Origin: Nocardia uniformis NBRC 13702
Lineage (GTDB): Bacteria; Actinomycetota; Actinomycetes; Mycobacteriales; Mycobacteriaceae
Direction of reading: 5' to 3'
Assembly (NCBI RefSeq): GCF_001613345.1
Contig: NZ_BDCE01000013.1
Coordinates: 1-64,000 of the forward strand
DNA length: 64,000 nucleotides
A program made the translations under genes and the position numbers. This document shows, piece after piece, positions 8,535 to 19,176 of the stretch. Every line of letters begins with the position of its first letter. The first letter of the stretch is position 1. Under the pieces are notes generated by a model. The model worked only from the letters and a program-made list of their open reading frames with translations. It searched no databases and was not told where the DNA came from.

Positions 8535-8566
8535 GTCGCCGGTTCGCAATAGGGTGGACCGGCGAC
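8535..8566. promoter_or_regulatory. 9-bp inverted repeat in the clpC1 upstream region
   Basis: GTCGCCGGT (8535-8543) and ACCGGCGAC (8558-8566), perfect arms around a 14-base centre containing GTTCGC. Actinobacterial clp genes are often controlled by ClgR, whose sites contain GTTCGC-like halves, but this dyad does not match that consensus well. Operator or mRNA stem. Confidence 0.45.
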
Positions 8567-8693
8567 GTGTGTGATCCCTGCCAACTAGAGTGGAGGCGGG
8601 GGATGCAACCCCAGGGCTTCATGGCAGGCTGGCGGCCAGTCGAACACTGAAGCGCCGGACGCCGTAGTAAGCGGAGCAGGAAGTGAGGGAGCG

Positions 8694-11237
<2,544 letters not shown>

Positions 11238-11265
11238 GGCCCCGCCTCCGGGCGAGAAGAAGTAT

Positions 11266-11306
11266 GCCGAAAGCCCCTCTCACCTTGTGTGAGAGGGGCT
11301 TTCGGC
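11266..11306. terminator. Strong hairpin between clpC1 and convergent nitroreductase
   Basis: GCCGAAAGCCCCTCTCAC pairs perfectly with GTGAGAGGGGCTTTCGGC around a short loop. There is no T-run; it probably serves both convergent genes. Confidence 0.8.
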
Positions 11307-11348
11307 TGTTCAGGCGCAGCCCTTCGCCAGGTGTTCGTCAGCTGATGA

Positions 11349-12086
11349 TCACCAGTGGTCGCGGTGGATCACCTCGGCGGGTGGGCGGCGGGAGGTGGGG
11401 CCGAGTTTGCCGCGTGGCCAGCCGATCGGGATGATCGCGTAGGTTTGTACGGATTTCGGAATGTCCAGTGCTGCTTTGAATTCCGATTCCAGGAGTAGGT
11501 GCCAGGTGGTGATGGTCGCGCCCAGGCCCAGTGTGCGGGCGGCCAGTAGGAGGTTCTGGACGGCGGGATAGGTGCTGGCCGCGCTGCCGAGTGAGGTCGC
11601 GCGGGGGGTGTTGCGCAGGATGGTCAGGGCGCGTCGAGGTCCGAGCCTGGCGATGGTGGCCAATACGTGTCCGGCTTGGCCGCGGAATCCCGCTGCCTGC
11701 TCCGAAGTGTCCTGGCAGGCGACAATGAGCGCGGGTGTCTCGTGGAAGTGATCGCGTTGGAAAAGAATCGCGGCGCCGAGCTTTTCGTGTGCCTCCGCAG
11801 TCATACCGGGCGGGCGAATCCGGCCGAAGGCCTCCGCGTAGAACGTGGTGACCTCCCGCCACAGCTTCGCGACCGCCGCGATCCGCTCCCGGTCGGTGAC
11901 CACCACGAATCGGAAACCCTGCCCATTGCCGCCACTGGGGGCCCAGGTGGCAGCCTCGATCAGCTGTATGAGCAGTTCGTCGGGTACCGGATCGGGGCGC
12001 AACCGTCGAATGGCGCGCATGGTCCGCATGACTTCGAAGATCGGCGCATCCGCACCGACGGCCACGGGCCGTTCGGACCGAACCAT
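11349..12086 (-). CDS. Nitroreductase-family flavoprotein
   Basis: 245 residues. The FMN-binding N-terminal pattern RTMRAIRRLRPDPVP and WAPSGGNGQGFRFVVV is characteristic of NfnB/nitroreductase proteins, as is LLLAARTLGLGATITTWH. It likely reduces nitro or quinone compounds with NAD(P)H; substrate unknown. I start at the ATG at 12086 with GAGGAGA 6 bases upstream. Convergent with clpC1. Confidence 0.88.
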   Translation of the reverse strand: MVRSERPVAVGADAPIFEVMRTMRAIRRLRPDPVPDELLIQLIEAATWAPSGGNGQGFRFVVVTDRERIAAVAKLWREVTTFYAEAFGRIRPPGMTAEAHEKLGAAILFQRDHFHETPALIVACQDTSEQAAGFRGQAGHVLATIARLGPRRALTILRNTPRATSLGSAASTYPAVQNLLLAARTLGLGATITTWHLLLESEFKAALDIPKSVQTYAIIPIGWPRGKLGPTSRRPPAEVIHRDHW

Positions 12087-12142
12087 GTCGGTCTCCTCAC
12101 GTAATACGATATCGCCCAACAGGATACGTAACCCGTGCCGAG

Positions 12143-12424
12143 TCAGGGCCGAAAGACCGACAAACTACTGGCGCTGACCGGCCGGGTAACGAATCCGAGG
12201 GCGCCCAGCACCGCCAATGCGTGCCCGAACATCGTCCCGTAGGACCCGGCGGGCAGTATCGAATCCACCAGCCACCCGATCAGTGCCCCGGCGGCGAACC
12301 CCGCCCACGCGCCCACCACACCACCGATCATCGATCGCAGCAGCGGTCCGTGCTGCAGGACCACCCCGGACATGATCCCCACGACCAGTCCGATCACCGT
12401 GACAGTCACACCGGGGACGAGCAT
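12143..12424 (-). CDS. Small membrane protein, GlsB/YeaQ-like
   Basis: 93 residues, three hydrophobic segments. The pattern MIGGVVGAWAGFAAGALIG followed by a Gly/Ala helix resembles transglycosylase-associated (GlsB/YeaQ/YmgE) proteins. GGAGAACGG precedes the ATG at 12424. Head-to-head with the vWA gene across about 230 bases. Function unknown; stress-induced in other bacteria. Confidence 0.6.
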   Translation of the reverse strand: MLVPGVTVTVIGLVVGIMSGVVLQHGPLLRSMIGGVVGAWAGFAAGALIGWLVDSILPAGSYGTMFGHALAVLGALGFVTRPVSASSLSVFRP

Positions 12425-12651
12425 GTCCGTTCTCCGTTCGTGGGGCATAGTTGCGCACCCTCGACCCTGCCGGAACGCCGCTGGTCGCGGTATCGGGAAT
12501 CCCCCCGACCCACACCCCGATTTCCTCCGACTCGAGGACTACACCCACAGGCGGAGAAGCGGCTTCAGCACCGGCCACATGTGAGTTCGACCCTGTCCGC
12601 CCGACCGGGGTAGGTTCGGTTGACCTTGTTCGACCATGGGCGCTGGAGAGT

Positions 12652-14529
12652 ATGTCGAGATTCGCGAAGTCGCTGTTGCTCACCGCCGGGCTTGTCGGTC
12701 TGCTATCGGTCGCACTCCCCGCACAGGCGCAAGAGCCGGAGCAGGAGTACGCCCCCACGATGCTGGTGTTGGACGCATCCGGGTCGATGAATGCGGCGGA
12801 TCCCGGCGGCGGATCGAAGATGGACGCGGCCAAGACGGCGGTGCGGAATTTCGTGGGTACGGCACCGGCCGAGTCGAAGGTCGGTTTGACCGTGTACGGG
12901 ACGGGTACCGGTTCGTCGGATGCGGAGCAGGCTGCCGGGTGCCAGGATGTGCGGGTCCTGCGCGAAGCGCAGACCATTGACAAGGGCGTATTGACCTCCG
13001 CCGTGGACGGGATCGTGGCGAGTGGCTACACACCCATCGGCACCTCCCTGCGCACGGCCGCGGCGGCGTTGCCGCAGTCGGGTCCGCGGTCGATCGTATT
13101 GGTCTCCGATGGTGAAGACACCTGTGCCCCACCGGATCCGTGTGAGGTGGCGCGGGAATTGAATCAGCAGGGGGCGAAGGTCGTTGTGCACGCGATCGGA
13201 TTCGGGGTGGACGCGGCGTCCCGTGCGCAGTTGACCTGCGTCGCACAGACAACCGGCGGCACCTACACCGATGCCGTGGATGGCGCGTCGCTGCAGCGCG
13301 TCCTGCCTCGGGTGAGCCAGGCGGCATTGCGCACGTACAAGCCGATCGGAACGGCCATCACCGGTACCGCGACCCATCGTGACGCGCCGGTGGCCACGGC
13401 GGGTCAGTACCTGGACACAATCGGCCAAAAGGAAAAGCGCTACTACGCGCTGGATGTGCCGGAGGGCGCGACCGCCTACTTCAGCGGCACCCTGTCCTTT
13501 CCCCGGATACCCCACGACGCACCGAATGGCGACACCAGCTCGCTCGCGGTCCGTGTCTTCGGTGCCGACGGCAAGGACTGCAACGAGTTCGAATTCGAGT
13601 CGGTCGTCAATTCCAGTCACGGCGTGGCTCTGACCGTCTCCACACCGTGGGACGGTGCGACCAAGCCGAAAACCGGTGGCAGCTCTGATCATTGCCGTGG
13701 TGGCGGTCGCTACTACTTCGCGACCGAGTGGAGCGGTATCGCCGACAATATGCCCGAACGGATGCCGATCGAGCTCCTCTTCGGCATCGAACCCGGGGTC
13801 ACCGATGCCGGGCCAGCGGCGGCCACCGCGAAAACGACCTTCGTCGAACCCACCGGCGACGCCGTGTCGGCGGTCGGCGGCGGCTCTTTCAATGTGGCGG
13901 GCGCGTTGAGCGGCTCCGGCAGCTACACCGACACCATCCAGCGTGGTGAGTTCGTCTTCTATCGGGTGCGGCTCGACTGGGGTCAAGGCCTGGCCTACCG
14001 CGTGAACTACGAGGCGACCAGCACGCACGGGCGCGACGGTCTCTCGAACATCACCACCACGCTGTACTCGCCGTTCCGCGACGAGATCCAGCACGCATTC
14101 TCGTCCTACGGTGGCGATGCCAGGGTGCTGCCGACCTCCGACCCCGCACTCGCGACGCTGCCGGTGCGCTACAACAACCGCACCTCCGAAGAGCTCGCGG
14201 ACCATAATCAGAGCGTCGCCGGCTGGTACTACATTGCCGTGAAGGTCGGTCCGGCCGAGACGACAGATGCGGTGCCGATCCGCATGGACGTCACGGTGGC
14301 GGGCGACGCCGAACCGGGTCCGCGCTACGAGGAGATCTCGACGGGCGGAGTCTCCGGCGAGAACGCCACACCGAAGACGAGTGAGACGTCCGCGGCCGCT
14401 GAAGAGAACAGCGATGGGATCTCCACGACCGGCATGGTGACCATCGTGGCGAGTGGGGTCGTCGTGGTGGGCATGATCGTCAGCGGTCTACTGCTCTGGA
14501 GGCGTCGGACCACGGCATCGAGGCGGTAG
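12652..14529 (+). CDS. Exported von Willebrand A-domain protein, membrane-anchored
   Basis: 625 residues from the ATG at 12652 (GGAG 3 bases upstream, a short spacing). A Sec signal peptide ends near ALPAQAQEP (residue 25). The vWA domain spans about 30-225 with an intact metal-ion site: LDASGSM (DxSxS), GYTPIGTSL (Thr) and VSDGEDTC (Asp). A large beta-rich region follows (about 230-575), then a Thr/Glu-rich linker and one membrane helix (GMVTIVASGVVVVGMIVSGL) with a basic WRRR tail, so the domain faces outward. Likely an adhesion or envelope-assembly protein; ligand unknown. Confidence 0.82.
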   Translation: MSRFAKSLLLTAGLVGLLSVALPAQAQEPEQEYAPTMLVLDASGSMNAADPGGGSKMDAAKTAVRNFVGTAPAESKVGLTVYGTGTGSSDAEQAAGCQDVRVLREAQTIDKGVLTSAVDGIVASGYTPIGTSLRTAAAALPQSGPRSIVLVSDGEDTCAPPDPCEVARELNQQGAKVVVHAIGFGVDAASRAQLTCVAQTTGGTYTDAVDGASLQRVLPRVSQAALRTYKPIGTAITGTATHRDAPVATAGQYLDTIGQKEKRYYALDVPEGATAYFSGTLSFPRIPHDAPNGDTSSLAVRVFGADGKDCNEFEFESVVNSSHGVALTVSTPWDGATKPKTGGSSDHCRGGGRYYFATEWSGIADNMPERMPIELLFGIEPGVTDAGPAAATAKTTFVEPTGDAVSAVGGGSFNVAGALSGSGSYTDTIQRGEFVFYRVRLDWGQGLAYRVNYEATSTHGRDGLSNITTTLYSPFRDEIQHAFSSYGGDARVLPTSDPALATLPVRYNNRTSEELADHNQSVAGWYYIAVKVGPAETTDAVPIRMDVTVAGDAEPGPRYEEISTGGVSGENATPKTSETSAAAEENSDGISTTGMVTIVASGVVVVGMIVSGLLLWRRRTTASRR

Positions 14530-14638
14530 CCAGGAGTGGCATCGGTACCTGACCGTGGGCGCCGGGAAACTGCAAGCCGGTGTCGGGTGCCCGGCGTACG
14601 GTTGGTGCGGTTCGGAAGAATCGTCTCGGGGGTTTGCC

Positions 14639-15280
14639 ATGACCAATCCTGATCTCACACTCATAGCGGTACTGCTCGACCGTTCGGGATCGATGCAGTC
14701 CATCAAATCCGACACCGAAGGCGGTTTCGCCGCCTATATGGACCAGCAGCGTGAGGTGCCCAGGCGCATCGAAGTGACGCTGGCGCAGTTCGATACCGAG
14801 TACGAGCTGGTCTACGCCAACAGGCCACTCGCCGAGGTGCCGCCGCTGAATCTGCAACCGCGGGGCATGACGGCCCTGTACGACGCGACGGGCCGCCTCA
14901 TTACCGATATCGGGACAGAACTGGCCAAGCGTCCCGAGCACGAGCGCCCCGGCACCGTCATCGTGGTCGTCCTCACCGATGGTCACGAGAACTCCAGCAG
15001 GGAGTGGAGCCACACCGCGGTGAAGTCACTCATCACCCAGCAGCAGGACACCTACCGGTGGAACTTTCTGTTCCTCGGCGCGAATATGGACGCGGTCGCC
15101 ATCGGCACGGGAATGGGCTTCTCGGCCAACCAATCCATTACCTATGCCGCTGCACCCCAGGGCGTTTCGGGCGTCTTCCGCGCCGCCTCGCAGTACACCG
15201 CCCGCCTACAGACCCCGGGCGGTACTCCGGATGCGGGTTTCACCGACGAGGAGCGCAGCGCCGCCAACCCCGACGCCTGA
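14639..15280 (+). CDS. Cytoplasmic vWA-domain protein
   Basis: 213 residues without signal peptide or helix. Metal-ion site: LLDRSGSM, GMTALYD and LTDGHENSS. GGGGG lies upstream of the ATG at 14639. It is about 110 bases after the exported vWA protein and could be cotranscribed; the two are different subfamilies. Unknown function; resembles short vWA proteins annotated as VWFA-domain in actinobacteria. Confidence 0.75.
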   Translation: MTNPDLTLIAVLLDRSGSMQSIKSDTEGGFAAYMDQQREVPRRIEVTLAQFDTEYELVYANRPLAEVPPLNLQPRGMTALYDATGRLITDIGTELAKRPEHERPGTVIVVVLTDGHENSSREWSHTAVKSLITQQQDTYRWNFLFLGANMDAVAIGTGMGFSANQSITYAAAPQGVSGVFRAASQYTARLQTPGGTPDAGFTDEERSAANPDA

Positions 15281-15357
15281 ACGACATTCCGCCAGCGCTC
15301 GAGCGCAACGCGGCGACACGGCGGGGCGAATACCGCGACGGACCTCGGCTCGTCCTC

Positions 15358-15386
15358 CGTCCTCCCGGTGTGCGCCGGGATCCACC
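15358..15386. repeat. Half copy of the dispersed palindromic repeat at a gene-truncation point
   Basis: CCTCCCGGTGTGCGCCGGGA followed by TCCACC matches one arm of the dispersed element. Recognisable azoreductase coding sequence begins immediately after it. Confidence 0.55.
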
Positions 15387-15733
15387 GATTTCACGACAGT
15401 GCGGCCCGATGTCGTCCTCATCGGAACGTCGATGTACAACTACTCGATCCCGGCGACCCTCAAAGCCTGGCAGGACCAGATCACCTTCCCCCGAATGTCA
15501 TTGGCCCCCACCCGCTTCGTGGTCTCCACCGCGCGCGGCGGGTCCTACTCGCCGGGCGCGCCCAAGGCGAGGTTCGACCACCAGGAGCGCTTCCTACGCG
15601 ACTTCTTCGCGGGCCACTCGCCGTCGAGGACACGGTTTTTTCATCAATGCCGAGCTCGCCAATGCCAGGGAGGACCCGGCGCTCGCGCACCTGCGTGACC
15701 CAGCACGACGCCGCCCTCGCGGCCGCGCTGGAA
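15387..15733 (+). pseudogene. Decayed FMN-dependent azoreductase (AzoR-type) remnant
   Basis: Reading successive frames gives pieces typical of AzoR flavodoxin-fold enzymes: DVVLIGTSMYNYSIPATLKAW, then VVSTARGGSYSPGAPK and QERFLRDFFAGH; the frame shifts to INAELANAREDPALAHLRD, then to TQHDAALAAALE. At least three indels fall at short C and T runs between 15610 and 15705. The N-terminal half (MKLLHIDSS-type region) is absent, cut at the repeat arm upstream. Clustered homopolymer indels could in part be sequencing errors, but the missing N-terminus is not explained that way. Confidence 0.7.
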
Positions 15734-15736
15734 TTT

Positions 15737-15901
15737 CCGCTCGCCGCCCCCGCCTACGCGGTCTTCACCGGTATGGGCGCGGTCGGTGCCAGCGCGCTCG
15801 GCACAGTGATTCACAAGGATCCGCTGAGTGCGGGACGTGCGCTGGCCTTGGCTCTGATAGTCGGCGGAATAGTGCTTGCGAGGGTGACGAATCCGGAATG
15901 A
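15737..15901 (+). pseudogene. C-terminal fragment of an SMR multidrug transporter
   Basis: AYAVFTGMGAVGASALGTV and the terminal helix ALALALIVGGIVLARVTNPE match the last two helices of small multidrug resistance proteins (EmrE/SugE type). The first half of the roughly 105-residue protein is missing; the fragment is joined in frame to the azoreductase tail. Non-functional remnant by inference. Confidence 0.6.
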
Positions 15902-15976
15902 GCGGGACCGCCCAATCTCTCGTCACAACCGGGGTAGGTTCGACGCGTACGGCTTTCATCTCACGAAAGGACAGTG

Positions 15977-16420
15977 ATGCCTACACGTACCGCGCGCACC
16001 GCTTGGACCGGCGGGCTGCAGGACGGCTCGGGTCAGGTCGAGCTGAGCAGCTCCAGTGCCGGCAAGTACGACGTGTCGTTCCCGAAGCGTTCGGCCGACA
16101 ATGCCGAGGGCACCACCAGCCCGGAAGAGCTGATCGCCGCCGCGCATTCGTCCTGCTTCGCCATGGCGCTGTCGGCCGAGCTCGGCAAGGCCGGTGCCAC
16201 CCCGCGGAGCCTGGATGTCACCGCCGATGTGTCGTTGGGTCCGGATCCGGCGGGCGGTTTCCGCATTTCGACCATCAAGCTGACCGTGGTCGGCCAGGCG
16301 GCGGGTATCGATGCGGACGGCTTCCTCGCCGCCGCGAATGCCGCCAAGGCGGGCTGCCCGGTGAGCAAGGCACTCGCGGGCGTCGACAATATCGAACTGG
16401 ACGCCACTTTCGAGTCCTGA
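15977..16420 (+). CDS. OsmC-family peroxiredoxin
   Basis: 147 residues. The two redox Cys are in AAHSSCFAMALS and AAKAGCPVSKAL, the spacing of OsmC-type organic hydroperoxide reductases. The N-terminal RTARTAWTGGLQDGSG is typical of the E. coli OsmC subfamily. GAAAGGA is 5 bases before the ATG at 15977; a GTG 3 bases earlier is in frame. Cytoplasmic detoxification of organic peroxides. Confidence 0.93.
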   Translation: MPTRTARTAWTGGLQDGSGQVELSSSSAGKYDVSFPKRSADNAEGTTSPEELIAAAHSSCFAMALSAELGKAGATPRSLDVTADVSLGPDPAGGFRISTIKLTVVGQAAGIDADGFLAAANAAKAGCPVSKALAGVDNIELDATFES

Positions 16421-16454
16421 TCGCAGGCGGAATCATTCGGAGCGCCGAATACGA

Positions 16455-16486
16455 AGAGGGCAGTGCCGGTGGTGGCACTGCCCTCT
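16455..16486. terminator. Hairpin between osmC and convergent cbtA
   Basis: AGAGGGCAGTGCC and GGCACTGCCCTCT form a perfect 13-bp stem with a 6-base loop; TCGTCG follows. Suited to terminate both strands. Confidence 0.75.
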
Positions 16487-16493
16487 CGTCGTA

Positions 16494-17291
16494 TTACCGT
16501 GCGCCCCCATTGATTTCCACGGCCTGCTTCCGCCCCGCGAATTCGGTCAGCGCCGCGAACGCCAGTCCCAGCGCTACCCACAGCGTGGTGGTGACGGTCA
16601 GTGACGACACCCGGAACTCCCACAGCAGCGTGGCCGGGAAGTCCGCCGTCACCTCGTTCACGCCGGGCAGCGCGATATAACCGACCGCGACGATGGCCAC
16701 GAAGGCCGCGACCGCACCGATCAGCCGTACCGTCTCGAGCTGACCCCGCAGCAGCTTGTATACGTACACACCGATTCCGACGGCCGCGAATCCGAGCAGT
16801 ACCACCGCGACCCACAACCAGGTGCGGTCGTTGATGGTCTCGGGATCACCCACCGCCGGCGGATTGGCCGGGTACTTGAAGAACGGCACCGCCGTGATCG
16901 CCAGCCAGCCACCGGCCGCCAGGCCCAGCGCCAACTTCGGTCCCGGCAGATTCGTATGCCGCCGCGCCACATTGGCGGCGGCGGCGAGGATCGCGCCCAG
17001 TGCGAGCCCGGTCAATCCCAGTGCCAGGAATTCGCCGAACTTCTGACCTTCGCGACTGACCAGCGGTTCTTCTTCGTCACCGTGCGAATGCCCACCGTCG
17101 CCGGTGGATTGGGCTTCCTCGATGGCAATGGCCGCGTCCACCTTCGGTTCCCCGACAATGAATCCGACGGTGCCCGCCAGCAGGCCCGCGATGAGACCGG
17201 CCAGCAGGCCACGCAGCAAAAGTGTTTTCAGTGAACCGCTCAGTGCTGTCTGTGAACGGCTCAGTGGTTCTCGGGAATCGCTCAGTGGCAC
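16494..17291 (-). CDS. cbtA: Cobalt transporter subunit CbtA
   Basis: 265 residues with five or six predicted membrane helices and a His/Asp/Glu-rich external loop (GDGGHSHGDEEE) near residue 68. The conserved start-of-domain SLKTLLLRGLLAGLIAG identifies CbtA, a predicted cobalt importer partner of CbtB. The GTG at 17291 overlaps cbtB by 10 bases. About 20 residues before the domain (SDSREPLSRSQ) are low-complexity, so the true start may be later. Regulated through the upstream cobalamin riboswitch. Confidence 0.88.
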   Translation of the reverse strand: MPLSDSREPLSRSQTALSGSLKTLLLRGLLAGLIAGLLAGTVGFIVGEPKVDAAIAIEEAQSTGDGGHSHGDEEEPLVSREGQKFGEFLALGLTGLALGAILAAAANVARRHTNLPGPKLALGLAAGGWLAITAVPFFKYPANPPAVGDPETINDRTWLWVAVVLLGFAAVGIGVYVYKLLRGQLETVRLIGAVAAFVAIVAVGYIALPGVNEVTADFPATLLWEFRVSSLTVTTTLWVALGLAFAALTEFAGRKQAVEINGGAR

Positions 17292-17476
17292 GGGACGCCC
17301 AGCAGGTGTCGACCGTCGTGCATCAGCTCATGCATGTACATCCCGCTGCGCGAGATGGCACCCTGATCGAAGCCGACCAGGTACAGGGTGAGCAGTGCAA
17401 GCAGAACGACGCCTGCCGTGACGAGCCACGCATTGAGCGCATCGCTGGTCCGGCTGGGGGAGTGGACGATGGCCAT
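17282..17476 (-). CDS. cbtB: Cobalt transporter subunit CbtB
   Basis: 64 residues: one membrane helix (AWLVTAGVVLLALLTLYLVG) and the conserved C-terminal metal-ligand tail MHELMHDGRHLLGVPCH. AGGAGG lies 5 bases before the ATG. First gene behind the cobalamin riboswitch and overlapping cbtA. Family pattern and context fit cobalt uptake for B12 synthesis. Confidence 0.93.
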   Translation of the reverse strand: MAIVHSPSRTSDALNAWLVTAGVVLLALLTLYLVGFDQGAISRSGMYMHELMHDGRHLLGVPCH

Positions 17477-17487
17477 CGAATCCTCCT

Positions 17488-17640
17488 AGGGGGATTTCGC
17501 GTCCCCGAGAGTTGGGTGCGACGGTGCCGGTGTCTGGCTCTCCGGCACCCGACCCGACGGCTGAAGTGCGTGGAATACAGTGGCGCGACCGCCCCGGACT
17601 TGCACCGGGTTACCACGTCACCATCGCTTGTTCACTCAGA
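17488..17640 (-). promoter_or_regulatory. Cobalamin riboswitch upstream of cbtBA
   Basis: On the minus strand the leader contains the conserved B12-box segments in order: AACCCGGTGCAAGTCCGGG, CGGTCGCGCCACTGT and AGCCAGACACC. A final stem GGGGA...TCCCC (17490-17506) abuts the AGGAGG ribosome site of cbtB, so control of translation initiation is likely. High cobalamin should shut off cobalt import. Confidence 0.92.
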
Positions 17641-17682
17641 ACTGTCGCATCCCCGCAGACTCGGCGTCAACACACCATGTGA

Positions 17683-17994
17683 TCAGGAGTTCTTGGCCGC
17701 AACGTCGAGGACGACCTCGAATTCCAGCAGCGAAGCACCGGTGGAGACGGGCTTGCGAGCCTCACCGGCGTGCGCCGCCCGGGCCGGACCGTCCCGCCAC
17801 GCCTCGAAGGACGCTTCCGAATCCCACTGCGTGACAACGAAGTACCGGCTCTCACCGGCGGTCGGGCGCAGCAGCTGGAAGCCCAGGAAACCCGGGGAGT
17901 TCTCCACGGCGTGCGCGCGGGCGGCGAAGCGCTTCTCCAGCTCGGGGCCCGCACCCTCGGGAACTTCGATTGCATTGATCTTGACGACTGCCAT
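17683..17994 (-). CDS. mhuD: Heme-degrading monooxygenase MhuD
   Basis: 103 residues, ABM-type dimeric fold. Close to M. tuberculosis Rv3592: starts VVKINAIEVPEGAGPELEKR. The catalytic residues line up by number: Asn7, Trp66 and His75. Family knowledge: MhuD opens heme to mycobilin and frees iron without CO release. The start at 17994 matches the family. It diverges from a hydrolase as Rv3592/Rv3591c do. Confidence 0.93.
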   Translation of the reverse strand: MAVVKINAIEVPEGAGPELEKRFAARAHAVENSPGFLGFQLLRPTAGESRYFVVTQWDSEASFEAWRDGPARAAHAGEARKPVSTGASLLEFEVVLDVAAKNS

Positions 17995-18021
17995 GGGGTC
18001 GAGGCTACCGCCGCTGCCATA

Positions 18022-18777
18022 GTGGGAATCGTGTTGTACGACGAAGGCGGCAGCGGCACCCCGATCCTGCTGCTGCACGGATTGATGGGAAGTGCGCGCA
18101 CCTGGCGCACGCAGGTGGACTGGTTGCGCGAATTCGGGCACGTGTACACCTTCGACGCGGCCGGGCACGGACGGCCCACACCGCCCGAACTGACCACCGA
18201 GGCCTTCGTGGCCGACCTCGCCGCGGGCACCGCCGCCATTGCCGAACCCATGGTGGTGATCGGACATTCGATGGGCGCGCTGCACGGCTGGATGTTCACT
18301 GCCGCGTACCCGGACCGGGTGCGGGCGCTGGTGGTGGAGGACATTGCCCCGGATTTCCGGGGCCGCACCGCCGACGACTGGGCCGCCATGATCGCGGCCT
18401 GGCCGCAGCCGTTCCCGGACGAGCCCGCCATGCTGGAATTCTTCGGCCCGGTCGCGGGTCGCTACTTCCTGGATTCATTCAGCCACGGCCCCGACGGCTA
18501 CCGCCTGCACGGCGAGGTCGCCACCTTCCGCGATATCTCCGAGGAATGGGGCACCCGCGACTTCTGGACCCAATGGAGGTCGATCACCGTTCCGGCCCTT
18601 CTCATCGAGGGCGAACACACCATCACCCCGCCGGGACAGATGCGCGAGATGGCCGAGGTCCATCCCGACGCCCGGCATATCGTCGTCCCCGACGCCGGTC
18701 ACCTGGTCCACGATGACCAGCCCGCCACCTACCGTGCCGAGGTCGAACGCTTTCTGCGCCGCGTCCTCGCGCCCTGA
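18022..18777 (+). CDS. Alpha/beta hydrolase (Rv3591c-like)
   Basis: About 251 residues. LLLHGLMGSARTW gives the oxyanion loop, VIGHSMGALHG the nucleophile elbow, and AGHLVHDDQP the catalytic His. GTG at 18022 or 18031 are both possible; no ribosome site is visible and only 27 bases separate it from the divergent mhuD, so a leaderless mRNA is likely. Pairing with mhuD is conserved in mycobacteria. Substrate unknown. Confidence 0.85.
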   Translation: MGIVLYDEGGSGTPILLLHGLMGSARTWRTQVDWLREFGHVYTFDAAGHGRPTPPELTTEAFVADLAAGTAAIAEPMVVIGHSMGALHGWMFTAAYPDRVRALVVEDIAPDFRGRTADDWAAMIAAWPQPFPDEPAMLEFFGPVAGRYFLDSFSHGPDGYRLHGEVATFRDISEEWGTRDFWTQWRSITVPALLIEGEHTITPPGQMREMAEVHPDARHIVVPDAGHLVHDDQPATYRAEVERFLRRVLAP

Positions 18778-18818
18778 CCCGAGCTGTCGCGCGCCCGCCG
18801 AGAGGGGACAATCGGCCC

Positions 18819-19046
18819 ATGGGCGAGAACGAGAATGACGGCCCCGTGGGTGAGAACAAGGGTGACAATGACCCCGCGGGCGCGGCGAATGGCACTGGGA
18901 ACAATGGGCTGACCACCGGGCTGGCTATCGGTATGAGTCTCGGCGTCGTCCTGGGCCTGCTCGTCTTCGACAACCTCGCGCTCGGCATGGGTGTGGGGAT
19001 GTGCCTCGGAATCGCGCTGGGGGCGGCCCACGACGCGGCTCGCTGA
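18819..19046 (+). CDS. Small glycine-rich membrane protein
   Basis: 75 residues: an Asn/Gly/Asp-rich N-terminal 30 residues, then two hydrophobic stretches (TTGLAIGMSLGVVLGLLVF and GVGMCLGIALGAA) with regular Gly spacing. GAGAGGGGAC precedes the ATG. No family recognised. Confidence 0.6.
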   Translation: MGENENDGPVGENKGDNDPAGAANGTGNNGLTTGLAIGMSLGVVLGLLVFDNLALGMGVGMCLGIALGAAHDAAR

Positions 19047-19176
19047 CGTGCTGTTCAGCGTGGTGCGCGCGGCTGCGACCCGGTATCGGCGAGCTTCTGC
19101 GGGCGGGTGCCTTCAGTCTGTGGTGCGGCCCGTCGTATGCTCAGCTCACGCATCCCGGAATGAATGGTGACCAACG

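Noticed and set aside
8535..8566. Canonical ClgR operator at clpC1
   Set aside because: Only one GTTCGC half is present; the second half does not match, so it is reported only as an unassigned dyad.
15004..16680. 558-codon frame across the vWA gene, pseudogenes and osmC
   Set aside because: Passes through several real genes in the wrong frame; only the short INAELANARED piece inside it is meaningful, as part of the azoreductase remnant.
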